From Niastella sp. OAS944 (GTDB lineage Bacteria; Bacteroidota; Bacteroidia; Chitinophagales; Chitinophagaceae), in assembly GCA_024809215.1 (NCBI GenBank), contig JANUBW010000007.1:372001-436000 (forward strand): a stretch of DNA of 64,000 nucleotides, read 5' to 3'. Positions within the stretch are counted from its first letter, which is position 1, and each line of letters starts with the position of its first letter. Position numbers and translations under genes: made by a program. Below the pieces are notes generated by a model. The model had not been told where the DNA came from, did not search any database, and saw only the letters and a list, made by a program, of their open reading frames with translations. This document shows positions 9,991 to 20,000 of the stretch, piece after piece.

Positions 9991-10629
9991 TTGGATATAG
10001 TCAATCCACTGGCAGAAGCATACGCAAACCACTTCACTTCACCCGATGATGCTCTTTTGGCTGAGATTGCGGCTTCCACAGCAGCTACCCATGCCCATGC
10101 GCATATGTTAAGTGGTCATGTGCAGGGGAAGTTCCTGGAAATGATCAGCTGCCTGGTTCAGCCCCGGCGGATCCTTGAAATAGGAACTTTTACCGGTTAT
10201 AGCGCCCTTTGCCTTGCTAAGGGGTTGTTAAAAGATGGAAAAATACATACAATTGAGGTGCGGGATCAGGATGCTTCTGTAGCGCAGGCAAATTTCAATA
10301 GGTCAATTGACGCAGGAAAGATAATTTTGCATGTAGGGGACGCGTTAAGCATTATCCCCGGGTTAAACGAAACCTGGGATATTGTATTTATTGACGCAGA
10401 TAAGGTAAATTATACCCATTATTACCAGTTGGTATTGCCAATGGTGCGGCCTGGCGGTCTGATTATAGCTGATAATGTGCTTTTTCACGGTCAGGTGCTG
10501 CAAGAGCCGGTTTCCGGCAAAAATGCCAAAGCCATCCAGGCGTTTAACGAATATGTTTTACAGGATGCCAGCGTTGAGAAAGTATTGCTGACCGTCAGGG
10601 ACGGATTACTAATGATTAGAAAAAAATAA
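9991..10629 (+). CDS. Class I SAM-dependent O-methyltransferase
   Basis: This 212-residue cytoplasmic methyltransferase belongs to the catechol-O-methyltransferase-like family (PF01596; YrrM/TrmR relatives). SAM-binding motif I is ILEIGTFTGYSALCLA; the metal-binding and post-motif stretch is DIVFIDADKVNYTHYY, followed by PGGLIIADNVLF. The family methylates small catechols or, in TrmR, a tRNA wobble uridine; which applies here is unknown. The start is a TTG at 9991, chosen because it sits just after a -7 box and gives the full family N-terminus. The next gene starts 5 bp after the stop, so it heads an operon with the glucosaminidase and hpt. Confidence 0.9.
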   Translation: MDIVNPLAEAYANHFTSPDDALLAEIAASTAATHAHAHMLSGHVQGKFLEMISCLVQPRRILEIGTFTGYSALCLAKGLLKDGKIHTIEVRDQDASVAQANFNRSIDAGKIILHVGDALSIIPGLNETWDIVFIDADKVNYTHYYQLVLPMVRPGGLIIADNVLFHGQVLQEPVSGKNAKAIQAFNEYVLQDASVEKVLLTVRDGLLMIRKK

Positions 10630-10634
10630 AAGGG

Positions 10635-11864
10635 ATGCCGTTTAAACGTTTACTGGTTGTAATATCCATTTTCGCAGCGACAGGCCTTCAGGCCCAGCGC
10701 AACAGCGACGTTATTGATTACATAAATGCCTATAAAGAAATTGCCATTCGCGAAATGCAGCGCAGTGGTATTCCTGCTTCTATAACCCTGGCCCAGGGTA
10801 TTCATGAAAGTATGGCCGGCAAAAGTGAGCTGTGCGCCAAATCGAATAACCATTTTGGTATTAAATGCCGGGCCGAATGGAAAGGTGAGAAAGTGTATCA
10901 CGATGACGATGCCCGTGGCGAATGTTTCAGAAGTTATAAAAAAGCAGAAGAGTCGTATGTAGACCATTCCGATTTTTTAAAGAACGGCACCCGCTATGCC
11001 TTTCTGTTCAGCTATGACGCTACCGATTACAGTCAGTGGGCATATGGATTAAAAAAAGCCGGGTATGCTACCAATCCCAAATATCCGCAGATCCTCATCA
11101 AATACATTGAAGATTACAACCTGCAACAATACACGCTCATTGCCATGGGTAAATTATCACCTAATGATGAAGTATTGGTAGGTGGCGGCAAACCGGTAAA
11201 TATCACTAATGGCGTGGCTATTCAGGAAATAAAACTGCCGCCTGCAGCAAAACCGGTTGTTGAATATCCCATCGGACAATTTCAGATCAACAGGACCAAA
11301 GTAATATTCGTAAAAGCCGGCGCTTCAATGCTGGGTATTGCCAAGCAGTATGATGTATCGCTGAAGCATCTTCTCGACTTCAATGAACTTACCCAGGATG
11401 ATGAAGATGTATTATCGCGCGACCAGCTCATTTACCTGCAACGCAAACGCAAATCGGGCGAGAATGAATTTCATGAAGTAAGAATTGGCGAAAACCTGTA
11501 CGATATCAGTCAAAGCGAAGGCATTCGCCTGGAAACGCTTATAAGTAATAATCATTTGCAGAACCAGGGTGAACCTGCTCCCGGCGAAAAATTATACCTG
11601 CAGGGAAAAGCGCCCGCAAGACCTAAGCTGGCAAGAGACGTGGTTATAACCGAAGCGCCTAAAACGCCGGTTGTAGCCATCGATCAAATCACTACAACCA
11701 ATTCATCGGCCGTTACTGCCAGCCTGCATATTGTACAGGAAAAAGAAACTTTGTATAGTATTGCGAAAAAATATAGTATTACAGTTGAACAACTCAAAGA
11801 GTGGAATAAACTGACTGGTGATGCCCTGAAGATGGGACAGGAACTGGTTATTTACAAAAACTAG
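10635..11864 (+). CDS. Secreted glucosaminidase (GH73-like) with three LysM repeats
   Basis: This 409-residue peptidoglycan hydrolase is predicted to cleave the glycan backbone. A short signal peptide (to about QA, residue 20) is followed by the glucosaminidase domain at about residues 25-170. The catalytic Glu is probably E58 in LAQGIHESMAGKSE, and the domain includes NNHFGIKCRAEWKG. Three LysM-type glycan-binding repeats follow, each with the GxxLyxIa pattern: around residues 225-275, 280-325 and 360-408 (HIVQEKETLYSIAKKYSI). It sits between the O-methyltransferase (5-bp gap) and hpt (3-bp gap), so it is co-transcribed with genes of unrelated function. Cell-wall remodelling is the expected role. 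Confidence 0.9.
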   Translation: MPFKRLLVVISIFAATGLQAQRNSDVIDYINAYKEIAIREMQRSGIPASITLAQGIHESMAGKSELCAKSNNHFGIKCRAEWKGEKVYHDDDARGECFRSYKKAEESYVDHSDFLKNGTRYAFLFSYDATDYSQWAYGLKKAGYATNPKYPQILIKYIEDYNLQQYTLIAMGKLSPNDEVLVGGGKPVNITNGVAIQEIKLPPAAKPVVEYPIGQFQINRTKVIFVKAGASMLGIAKQYDVSLKHLLDFNELTQDDEDVLSRDQLIYLQRKRKSGENEFHEVRIGENLYDISQSEGIRLETLISNNHLQNQGEPAPGEKLYLQGKAPARPKLARDVVITEAPKTPVVAIDQITTTNSSAVTASLHIVQEKETLYSIAKKYSITVEQLKEWNKLTGDALKMGQELVIYKN

Positions 11865-11867
11865 CTT

Positions 11868-12404
11868 ATGGGTGAAATTCGCGTACATGACAAACAGTTT
11901 GAACCATACCTCAATGCCTCAATGATTGCCGGCCGTATTAAAGAGATAGCCGGTAAGCTGAATAAAGACTATGCTGACAAAAAGCCTTTGTTCATCGCTA
12001 TCTTGAATGGCTCATTCATGTTTGCATCGGATCTGTTTAAGGAGCTTGCCATAGATGCAGAGATCTGTTTTATAAAACTGGCTTCTTACAAAGGCACCAA
12101 ATCAACCGGACATGTATTAACGGCTATTGGTCTTGATATGGACCTGTTTGGCCGCGATGTGGTAATTGTAGAAGATATTGTTGATACCGGTAAAACGCTC
12201 AGTGAATTTTTACCTCAGTTAAAGCACCAGCAACCTGCCTCATTAAAGATTGTAGCGCTGCTGCACAAGCCCGAAGCAACGGTATTTCCCATTACCATCG
12301 ATTACCTTGGATTTTCTATCCCTAACAAATTTGTTGTTGGGTACGGCCTTGATTATGATGGTTTAGGGCGAAATATTCCGGAGATTTTTAAGTTGATAGA
12401 GTAG
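11868..12404 (+). CDS. hpt: Hypoxanthine phosphoribosyltransferase
   Basis: This purine salvage enzyme converts hypoxanthine or guanine plus PRPP to IMP or GMP. The 178-residue protein has the PRPP-binding loop VEDIVDTGKT at residues 101-110 and the LNGSFMF substrate loop near residues 46-52, with normal family length. The ATG lies 3 bp after the preceding stop, so translation is probably coupled. It is the last gene of the three-gene operon starting at 9991. A GTTAAC-type octamer array and a new TTG-started gene follow. Confidence 0.95.
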   Translation: MGEIRVHDKQFEPYLNASMIAGRIKEIAGKLNKDYADKKPLFIAILNGSFMFASDLFKELAIDAEICFIKLASYKGTKSTGHVLTAIGLDMDLFGRDVVIVEDIVDTGKTLSEFLPQLKHQQPASLKIVALLHKPEATVFPITIDYLGFSIPNKFVVGYGLDYDGLGRNIPEIFKLIE

Positions 12405-12437
12405 GAGTTGATTAGTTTATAAGTTATTACGGTAATC

Positions 12438-12493
12438 TGTCAATAAAGTTGACACGTTGACCGTTTAACCTATTATGGTTAACTTTCATCAAC
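12438..12493. repeat. GTTAAC-type octamer island
   Basis: The plus strand shows units GTTGACAC and GTTGACC-GTTTAACC in 12448-12470, then GGTTAAC and ATCAAC in inverted sense up to 12493. It is a degenerate member of the same unit family as 9908-9966 and 26976-27015. Confidence 0.6.
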
Positions 12494-12497
12494 ATAC

Positions 12498-14252
12498 TTG
12501 AAAACTGCTGTTGCCATATTAACCTCATTCCTGATTGTAGTGACTGCCCATTCGCAGTATTATCTGCGTGGTGAGATCAGGGACGAAAAGCATAATTTAT
12601 TGTCGAATGCACGCATTTTGCTTCATTCAACAGGGTATGTTTATTCCTCAGGCAGCAGCGGTTCCTTTGGTATTATGACCAAACAGCTGATTGATTCCAT
12701 CACTATTTCCCTCGATGGCTACCAGGCCCTCTCCATAAAGCTTGAAACCGCCAGGTATCATTCTCTTGTATTAAAAACACTATTAACGTCGGCCAACCTG
12801 CAAAAGAACCGGCTTTTATCATTTACCAGGAACTTAAAACCAGGCGAACGGCGTAACTGGACGGTTGGAACGGAAACCTATAATTCCCTGCTGGAAAATG
12901 ATTTTGTACAGGCCGATAAATATCCTGAAACCGGGTTTGCCATCAATACCGATAAAGCATCGTACAGTAATGTGCGTCGTTTTTTGAATATGAACACCAC
13001 AGTACCGCCCGATGCGGTGCGCACCGAAGAACTGTTGAACTATTTCAGTTTAAAATACCTTGCCCCTCCCCGTGATAGTGTATTTGGATTTCAATCATAT
13101 GTTTCTGACTGCCCCTGGAATAAAACAAACCAACTGCTTGCCCTTCATGTTTCGGCCCGTAAGCTCGACCCCGAAAAGATACCACCCAGCAACCTGGTGT
13201 TCCTGGTTGATGTATCGGGTTCAATGGATATGCCCAACCGGTTGCCTTTGCTGAAATCGGCTTTTACTTTACTGGTAAATAACCTGCGCGATAAGGATAC
13301 CATTTCAATTGTAGTGTATGGCAGCACGATAGGTGTATGGCTGCAGCCAACATCGGGCAAAGAAAAAGAAAAGATCCGCAAGTCGATAGAAGAAATGTAT
13401 CCCGGTGGCTCAACACCTGGCGAATCGGGTATCAGAATGGCTTATAACCTAGCCAAAAGCCAGTTCATAAAGGGCGGCAATAACCGCGTAATTCTGGCAA
13501 CGGATGGCGATTTTAATGTGGGCCAAACCAGCGACGATGAGTTGGAAAAGCTAATTACCCTGCATCAGCAATCGGGTATCTATTTAACGTGTTTGGGTGT
13601 GGGCATGGGTAATTATAAAGACTCGAAGCTGGAGGTGCTGGCTAAAAAGGGGAATGGCAATTTTGCGTACCTCGATAATGAACGCGAAGCAGAGAAAGTG
13701 TTGGTAAAAGAACTCACCCAAACACTGTACAGCGTAGCCGATAATGCATTTTTGAATATTGAGTTTAATGCCGACCTGGTAAAGAATTACCGGCTCATTG
13801 GGTTCGATAATAAATGGAAAGCGCTGGTTGATTCGGTGAGTGAGTTAGATGGGGGCGAAGTAGGATCGGGCCATTCGGTGATAGCGCTTTTTGAAATAGA
13901 CCCGGTGTTTGCTGATGGGCAGCCGGGCCATAAAGGCAACCTGGCTAAAGTGAATGTGCGATACGAACTGCCTAATGATACATTACAACGATTCACTACT
14001 TATAAGGTGCCTTATAACGTAACCCCATTTGCTACTTTGCCCGCCACCTACCGGTTTGCCTCATCCGTGGCCATGTTTGGTGCGCTGTTGAAGGATTCAA
14101 AATATGCCCGTATTTATGGTTGGAGTGAAGTAATAAAACTTGCGGCTGAATCGGCCGACCCGCAAGATGCTGTTCAGCAGGAGTTCATTACTAATATTGA
14201 GAAGGCGAAGAAGATATATAGCAAGATGAGGAAGAAAAGGAAAACAAGTTAG
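12498..14252 (+). CDS. Exported vWA-domain protein, YfbK type
   Basis: The 584-residue protein is predicted to be secreted or periplasmic. It has a signal peptide (residues about 1-19), a carboxypeptidase-regulatory-like beta-sandwich (YYLRGEIRDEKHNLLSNARI onward, residues about 20-95), the YfbK N-terminal region (NVRRFLN, RTEELLNYF), a von Willebrand A domain with an intact metal site (DVSGS at residues 238-242, Thr in GGSTPGES, Asp in ATDGDFN), and a YfbK C-terminal domain. vWA domains of this type bind partner proteins through Mg2+; the partner is unknown. The start is TTG at 12498, directly in front of the signal peptide; no ATG fits. It is convergent with dnaJ. Confidence 0.88.
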   Translation: MKTAVAILTSFLIVVTAHSQYYLRGEIRDEKHNLLSNARILLHSTGYVYSSGSSGSFGIMTKQLIDSITISLDGYQALSIKLETARYHSLVLKTLLTSANLQKNRLLSFTRNLKPGERRNWTVGTETYNSLLENDFVQADKYPETGFAINTDKASYSNVRRFLNMNTTVPPDAVRTEELLNYFSLKYLAPPRDSVFGFQSYVSDCPWNKTNQLLALHVSARKLDPEKIPPSNLVFLVDVSGSMDMPNRLPLLKSAFTLLVNNLRDKDTISIVVYGSTIGVWLQPTSGKEKEKIRKSIEEMYPGGSTPGESGIRMAYNLAKSQFIKGGNNRVILATDGDFNVGQTSDDELEKLITLHQQSGIYLTCLGVGMGNYKDSKLEVLAKKGNGNFAYLDNEREAEKVLVKELTQTLYSVADNAFLNIEFNADLVKNYRLIGFDNKWKALVDSVSELDGGEVGSGHSVIALFEIDPVFADGQPGHKGNLAKVNVRYELPNDTLQRFTTYKVPYNVTPFATLPATYRFASSVAMFGALLKDSKYARIYGWSEVIKLAAESADPQDAVQQEFITNIEKAKKIYSKMRKKRKTS

Positions 14253-14291
14253 GATATGCTGGCAGGAAGTATTGTGCTATTAAGAAACAAA

Positions 14292-14377
14292 TAAGCTAAT
14301 GTGGTAATGTGCTAATATGCTATTAAAAAAATGTGCTAATAGATTTTAATCCATTAGCACATCAGCATATTATCTAA
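14292..14377. repeat. Octamer hairpin island between vWA gene and dnaJ
   Basis: Left arm 14292-14340 has units like GTGGTAAT and GTGCTAAT. Right arm 14352-14377 has ATTAGCAC and ATCAGCAT. It lies between convergent genes and ends at the dnaJ stop codon. Confidence 0.8.
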
Positions 14378-15538
14378 TTAACTAAACATTTCTCTCACCT
14401 TATCAAAAAAGCTTTTATCGCTCTTTTCAGGTTGTGGTTTGAAGTTGGGCGAACCGTTCATTTTCTCCAGTTGTGATTTTTCTTCGGCCGATAAATTCTG
14501 CGGTGTCCATACATTCACATAGATCAGCTGATCGCCTTTTTCATACGAGTTAACGCCAGGGAAACCTTTGCCTTTCAGACGGAATATTTTTCCGCTTTGT
14601 GTGCCGGCTGGTATTTTTATCTTGGCGCGTCCATCAATGGTAGGTACTTCAACCGAAGTGCCAAAGCAGGCATCAGGGAAAGTAATGTGCAGTTCGTACG
14701 CCACATTCAATCCATCGCGATGTAATTCTTTATGCTGTTCTTCTTCAATTAAAACAATAAGATCGCCGGGAGGGCCGCCACGTTCACCAGCATTACCCCT
14801 ACCGCCCAGGCTTAATTGCATGCCTTCCTGAACGCCGGCCGGAATATCGAGGGTAACGGTTTCTTCGCCATATACACGTCCTTCACCTTTACAACTACCG
14901 CATTTAGCAGTGATGGTTGTTCCTTCACCATTACATGTGGGGCAGGTGCTAACTGTTTGCATTTGGCCAAGGAAGGTGTTAGAAACACGACGCACCTGGC
15001 CGGTACCGCCGCAGGTACTACAGGTTTGTACGCTGCCTTTATCTTTAGCGCCGCTGCCATGACAGGTATTACAGGGCACATGTTTTTTTACTTTTACCTG
15101 TTTGGTAACGCCCTTGGCTATTTCCTCGTAGGTAAGTTTTATTTTAATTCTCAGGTTGCTGCCGCGTACGCCACGCATCCGTTGACCACCTCTTCTGCCG
15201 CCGCCACCGCCAAAAAAGCTTCCGAAAATATCATCCCCGAAGATATCGCCAAACTGGCTAAAGATATCTTCCATGTTGCCGCTACCGCCACCAAAGCCAC
15301 GGCCATTGCCTTGTACGCCGGCATGACCAAAGCGATCGTATTGAGCCCGCTTGTCGGCATCGCTCAACACTTCATATGCTTCAGCAGCTTCTTTGAATTT
15401 TTCTTCAGCTGCTTTATCACCAGGGTTACGGTCGGGGTGAAATTGCATCGCTACCTTACGATAGGCCTTTTTGATCTCATCCTGCGAAGCACCTTTTTGA
15501 ACCCCCAGTATTTCGTAGTAATCTCGTTTCGTGGACAT
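14378..15538 (-). CDS. dnaJ: Chaperone DnaJ
   Basis: This type I Hsp40 co-chaperone delivers unfolded substrates to DnaK and stimulates its ATPase. The 386-residue protein has the J domain with HPD at residues 34-36, a Gly/Phe-rich linker (residues about 75-125), four zinc-binding CxxCxGxG repeats ([32 protein letters not shown]) and the two C-terminal beta domains. It is full length. It lies downstream of grpE in the same direction; the 135-bp spacer is almost entirely an octamer hairpin island, which could alter the grpE:dnaJ expression ratio. dnaK and hrcA are not in the window. Confidence 0.98.
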   Translation of the reverse strand: MSTKRDYYEILGVQKGASQDEIKKAYRKVAMQFHPDRNPGDKAAEEKFKEAAEAYEVLSDADKRAQYDRFGHAGVQGNGRGFGGGSGNMEDIFSQFGDIFGDDIFGSFFGGGGGRRGGQRMRGVRGSNLRIKIKLTYEEIAKGVTKQVKVKKHVPCNTCHGSGAKDKGSVQTCSTCGGTGQVRRVSNTFLGQMQTVSTCPTCNGEGTTITAKCGSCKGEGRVYGEETVTLDIPAGVQEGMQLSLGGRGNAGERGGPPGDLIVLIEEEQHKELHRDGLNVAYELHITFPDACFGTSVEVPTIDGRAKIKIPAGTQSGKIFRLKGKGFPGVNSYEKGDQLIYVNVWTPQNLSAEEKSQLEKMNGSPNFKPQPEKSDKSFFDKVREMFS

Positions 15539-15542
15539 ATAA

Positions 15543-15673
15543 AACTAATGTGATAATTTGATAATGTGCTAATGTGATAATTCAATTCGATAATTCGAAA
15601 ATGTGTTAATTAGTATGTGTATTGAAGGCCGCGCTACGGCATTATCACATTAGCTAATTATCACATTAGCAAA
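15543..15673. repeat. Octamer hairpin island between grpE and dnaJ
   Basis: The left arm has units TGATAATT, TGATAATG and TGCTAATG (15545-15580). The right arm has ATTATCAC and ATTAGCTA units (15640-15673). It fills the grpE-dnaJ spacer and would be transcribed as part of the messenger. Confidence 0.85.
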
Positions 15674-16240
15674 TTATTTTCCTACTACCACTTTGGCAAA
15701 CCTGATGATCTTGTCGTTCATGTAATATCCTTTCTGCACTTCATCGATAACCTTGCCTTTCATCGCTTCTGTAGGGGCTGGTATTTCGGTGATCGCTTCA
15801 TGCTGATCGGGGTTGAAATCGGTACCTATGGTTTGCATTGGCTTTACGCCTTTGCTTTGCAGGGTACTTTTCAGCTTGTTAAATACCAGTTGAATGCCTT
15901 CTTTCAAAGGACCGTCTTCACTGCTTTGTAATTGTTTTTCGGCCCTGTCGCAATCATCAAGCACATCCAGCAAAGAGGTGATCACTTCTTTACCTGCGGT
16001 TTGTATCATCTCTATTCTTTCTTTGGCGGTGCGTCGTCTGAAATTATCAAATTCAGCCACCTGCCGCAGGTATTTATCTTTCAGCTCTGCAATTTCGGCT
16101 TTCAGCTTTTCAACTTCGTCTTCATTAGCAACCGGTTCGTTAAGATGAGAAGTACCACTGATACTTTCATCGGTATTAATATCCATTCCAGCATTGGTAC
16201 CGTTTTCACGGTTCACGGTGTTTTTTTCATTATCTGCCAT
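15674..16240 (-). CDS. grpE: Nucleotide exchange factor GrpE
   Basis: GrpE releases ADP from DnaK. The 188-residue protein begins with an acidic, low-complexity N-terminus, followed by a long coiled coil (VEKLKAEIAELKDKYLRQVAE, then FDNFRRRTAKERIEM) and the C-terminal beta domain ending VGYYMNDKIIRFAKVVVGK-like (seen as KGYYMNDKIIRFAKVVVGK). Length and motif order are normal. It is the first gene of the grpE-dnaJ unit. The upstream 768-bp region contains CAAATATA at 16474-16481, a possible minus-strand -7 box, but about 230 bp from the start. No CIRCE-type heat-shock operator was seen. Confidence 0.96.
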   Translation of the reverse strand: MADNEKNTVNRENGTNAGMDINTDESISGTSHLNEPVANEDEVEKLKAEIAELKDKYLRQVAEFDNFRRRTAKERIEMIQTAGKEVITSLLDVLDDCDRAEKQLQSSEDGPLKEGIQLVFNKLKSTLQSKGVKPMQTIGTDFNPDQHEAITEIPAPTEAMKGKVIDEVQKGYYMNDKIIRFAKVVVGK

Positions 16241-16501
16241 AACTAGTGCTTACTGTTTTTACACGTTCAAAAACTGCAATATTGACGGTCAAAACCGCTT
16301 CCAGGATGGCCCGGAACCGGAGTTTTTATGCCTTTTATTAGTTACCTATACCTGACAATTATTTTGCCAGTGCCCCATGGAAAGCCAAAATGTCTTATTT
16401 ACAGCCATTTGCCGGCGAAAAAGACACCTTTTTGGCGCTCCTGAAAGAAGGGCAGAACCCTCCAAAAGGTGTGCAAATATAAGAAACCAGGGCAAAGCCC
16501 T

Positions 16502-16703
16502 GGAAATTCCAAATTTCAAACCCCAAGTTCCAAATGAAATCTAAAATTTAAGACCCCCGAAATCAAAGAAATTCCAAATTTGAAACCCCGGGGTTTCTGG
16601 ATGTAAGGATTTGATGCTTTGAATTTATTTTGGAACTTGGATTTTGGAATTTGGCATTTATTATTTGGAATTTGGTACTTGGTTCTTGGAGCTTGTACTT
16701 CCA
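16502..16703. repeat. Heptamer hairpin island with perfect palindromic apex
   Basis: The right arm (16617-16703) is a run of 7-nt units of the form TTGGNNY, for example TTGGAAT and TTGGTAC. The left arm (16502-16580) holds the reverse-complement type (ATTCCAA, AAGTTCC). The centre is GAAACCCCGGGGTTTC, a perfect 16-bp palindrome at 16582-16597. The remainder of 16241-17008 shows only AT-rich sequence. Confidence 0.85.
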
Positions 16704-17008
16704 ATTATTTACCCATTACTACCTACATTTTAACCAATTGCAGCTTTTACAACCGGCTCCCACCTCTAAATAATTAATTTAGTTCGTCATTTTTTGAAAT
16801 AATAAAAAGTTTACAGATATCCGTTACGTTATGTGCTTTTTTCAAACCAGGTTAATATACAGCAGATAAGATATATAAAAAAATAACGTGAGTTAATGGG
16901 ACTAACGGTATTTGAAAAACGTTGATTTTTATTTCAGCTAAAGACGATTATTCGCTTAATTTAGTAATAACGATTTCACAACCAAACGTTTCATTAAAAA
17001 CAACGACT

Positions 17009-20000
17009 ATGCCCTCAAAGCTAACTGTTAGGTTGTGGCTGGCCATTCTATTGCTATTACCCGCCACAACGATTCTTGCGCAACAGCAGAAAACCATTAC
17101 CGGAAAGGTCACTGACAGCAACAATCAACCCATCACAGGGGCCACTGTATCTGTGAAAGGGTCAAATGTTGCTACACAAACCAACCCAACGGGTTCCTTC
17201 TCCATCATTGTTCCCGGTTCTTCAGCAGTGTTAGTATTTTCTTCCGTTGGTTTTGAACCAAGGGAAATGCCTGTTGGCGAAAATCTTACACTCAATGTTT
17301 CATTGAAGACCACCACTTCGAGCCTGAATGAAGTGGTAATTACGGGTTACACTGCTCAACGGAAAAAAGACATTACGGGTTCCGTTGCTGTAGTAGAGGT
17401 AGACAACATGCGCCAGATTCCTACCGGTACACCTGAAAAGGCGTTACAGGGTCAGGCAGCTGGTGTTACCATCGTTTCTTCGGGTATGCCTGGCAGCAAC
17501 AGTAACATCAGAGTACGTGGTATTACCTCGGTTGGTTCAACCGATCCGCTGGTGATCATCGACGGTACACAGGGTTCAATGCACGACCTGAACGTGAACG
17601 ACATTGAGTCTATTCAGGTACTGAAAGATGCCGGCGCCGCCGCTATTTATGGGGTGCGTGGTTCCAATGGCGTTATTGTGGTAACTACCAAACGCGGCCG
17701 CAGCGGTAGAGTGCGGGTTAATTATGATGGCTATGTTGGTACCCAGCGTCCATTGAAAGATGGGTTCAGGATTGCCAACACCCAGGAAACAGCCAACGCC
17801 ATTCAACAGGGGTATATCAACAGTGGTATTACCCCCGGTCACAAACAATTGGGTACAGGTACAACGCCGGTGATACCCGATTACATTACACCCACTGCAG
17901 CCATGGAGGGCGATCCGCGGGTTGATCCGTCGAAGTATGCATTGTACGAAAACCAGATCACCAAGACCAACAAGTCTGGTACCGACTGGTTTCATGAGAT
18001 CTTTAAACCTGCTGTTATTACCAGCCAGAACGTAGCGGTTTCATCGGGTAACGACAGGTCCTCATTCTTTTTATCGCTGAACTATTTCAATCAACAGGGA
18101 ACGCTGATTGAAACCTACTTAAAAAGATATTCAGCGAGGATCAACACCACGTTTAACATAAACAACAAGATTCGCATTGGTGAGAATGCGTATGTTTTTT
18201 ATCGTCAAAACCCGGGGTTAACAAACGGTAACCAAAACGAGGGTAACCCTATTTCGCATAGTTACCGCGAAAGCCCGCTCATTCCTGTATACGACATTAA
18301 AGGTAATTTTGCCGGTACAGGCTCACAGGGTTTAGGTAATGCACAAAACCCCGTGGCCAATTTAAAACGTACTGCCAATAATAAAGACAACGACTGGCAG
18401 GTGCAGGGTAATGTGTTTGCAGAGGTAGATGTGTTAAAGCATATTACGGCACGCACCAGCTTTGGTGGTTTTTTTGATAACCACTACTGGAATGTATTCT
18501 CTTACACCTCGTATGAAAATGCGGAAAATAACAAGAACAACAACACGTTCACTGAGTTTACCATGTACAACAGCAGCTGGACGTGGACCAATACGCTTAC
18601 CTATAACAACACCTGGGGTAAACATAACCTGAAGGTGTTGGCTGGTACAGAAGCAATTCAAAACTACCAGCGCGGATTCTTTGGGCAACGTAACAACTAT
18701 CCATTAACAAATTCCGGCAATCTTACTGTAGAAAATAATTTGTGGACATTACTGTTTGGGCCGCCCAGCGGACAGGTAACCGGCAACCTGAGTATCAATA
18801 ATGGTATAGGCATCGATGGCAATAACCCGGCAACGCCCATGGAAAGTGCATTGTATTCACAGTTTGGCCGGGTTGATTACAATTATGATGACAGATATTT
18901 GTTGAGCGGTACATTACGTCGTGATGGTTCTTCGGTGTTTGATAAAAGCCAACGCTGGGGCGTATTCCCGAGTGTAACAGCCGGCTGGCGTATTTCGCGC
19001 GAAGCCTTCTTTGGCACCATAGGCTGGTTAAATGAATTGAAGCTGCGTGGTGGCTGGGGTAAGCTGGGTTCTATCAGTAATATCAATCCCACCAATGCAT
19101 ATGATCTGTATGGTACAACAGCCGCTAATTCTTATTACGATATTAAAGGCGCAAACAACAATGCTACATTAGGTATTTATGCCAGCCAGAACGGTAACAA
19201 AGAAACCACCTGGGAAGAAGACATTATAACCAATGTTGGTTTCGATGCGCAATTGCTCGATAACAGGTTAAGCTTCTCATTTGAATGGTATAAAAAAGCC
19301 ATCAGTGGATTGCTGTTCCGTCCCCTGGCTCCGGCAACCGGAGGCGGCGCCACTTCTGCATTTGTAAATGCAGGTAATATTGAGAACACCGGGGTTGATA
19401 TGTCTGCTACCTATCATGGTAATATAGACGAATTCAGGTTCGATATTACGGGAACCTTTACTTCTTACAAAAACAAGGTGAAAAGCTTACCGAATGGCAT
19501 TAAGTATTACGACCAGGTAAGTACCGGTTCAAGCCGTTTTGGCGCCTTCTCACGTTTGCAACCCGGCCAGGCATTGGGTGCGTTTTATGGTTATAACGTG
19601 GTAGGCCTTTTCCAAAGCGATGATGATGTAAACAAATCGGCTAAACAGGAAGCAGCAGCTCCCGGCCGCCTGAAATTCCAGGATGCCAGCGGTGATGGAA
19701 CTATCAAGCCCGAAGACCGGGTGTTCTTTGGTAATCCAAACCCCAAATTCACTACCGGTTTAAATCTCGAAGCTTCTTATAAAGGTTTTGATTTCTCTGC
19801 TTTCTTCTACGCTTCTGTAGGAAATGATGTTATCAATTATGTTCGTTACTGGACCGATTTCCCACAAGTATTTGACGGCGCTTTAAGTAAAGATGCAGCA
19901 AACAATTCGTGGACACCACAAAAATTGAATGCCAAAGTGCCCCGGCTCGAGCGTGGCGCCAACTTCAGCACCACTACCCAGTTCAGCTCGTATTACCTCG

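Noticed and set aside
14816..15553. A 245-codon plus-strand open frame opposite dnaJ
   Set aside because: It is the antisense shadow of dnaJ, created by codon bias; the minus-strand DnaJ motifs are complete.
16516..16704. A 62-codon minus-strand frame
   Set aside because: It lies wholly within the TTGGNNY heptamer island; the protein is a translation of the repeat.
16982..16995. CCAAACGTTTCATT near the SusC start, similar to the LacI-type operators
   Set aside because: Only the AAACGTTT core is shared; such an 8-mer is expected about once or twice by chance in a window this long, and it lies within 20 bp of the ATG.
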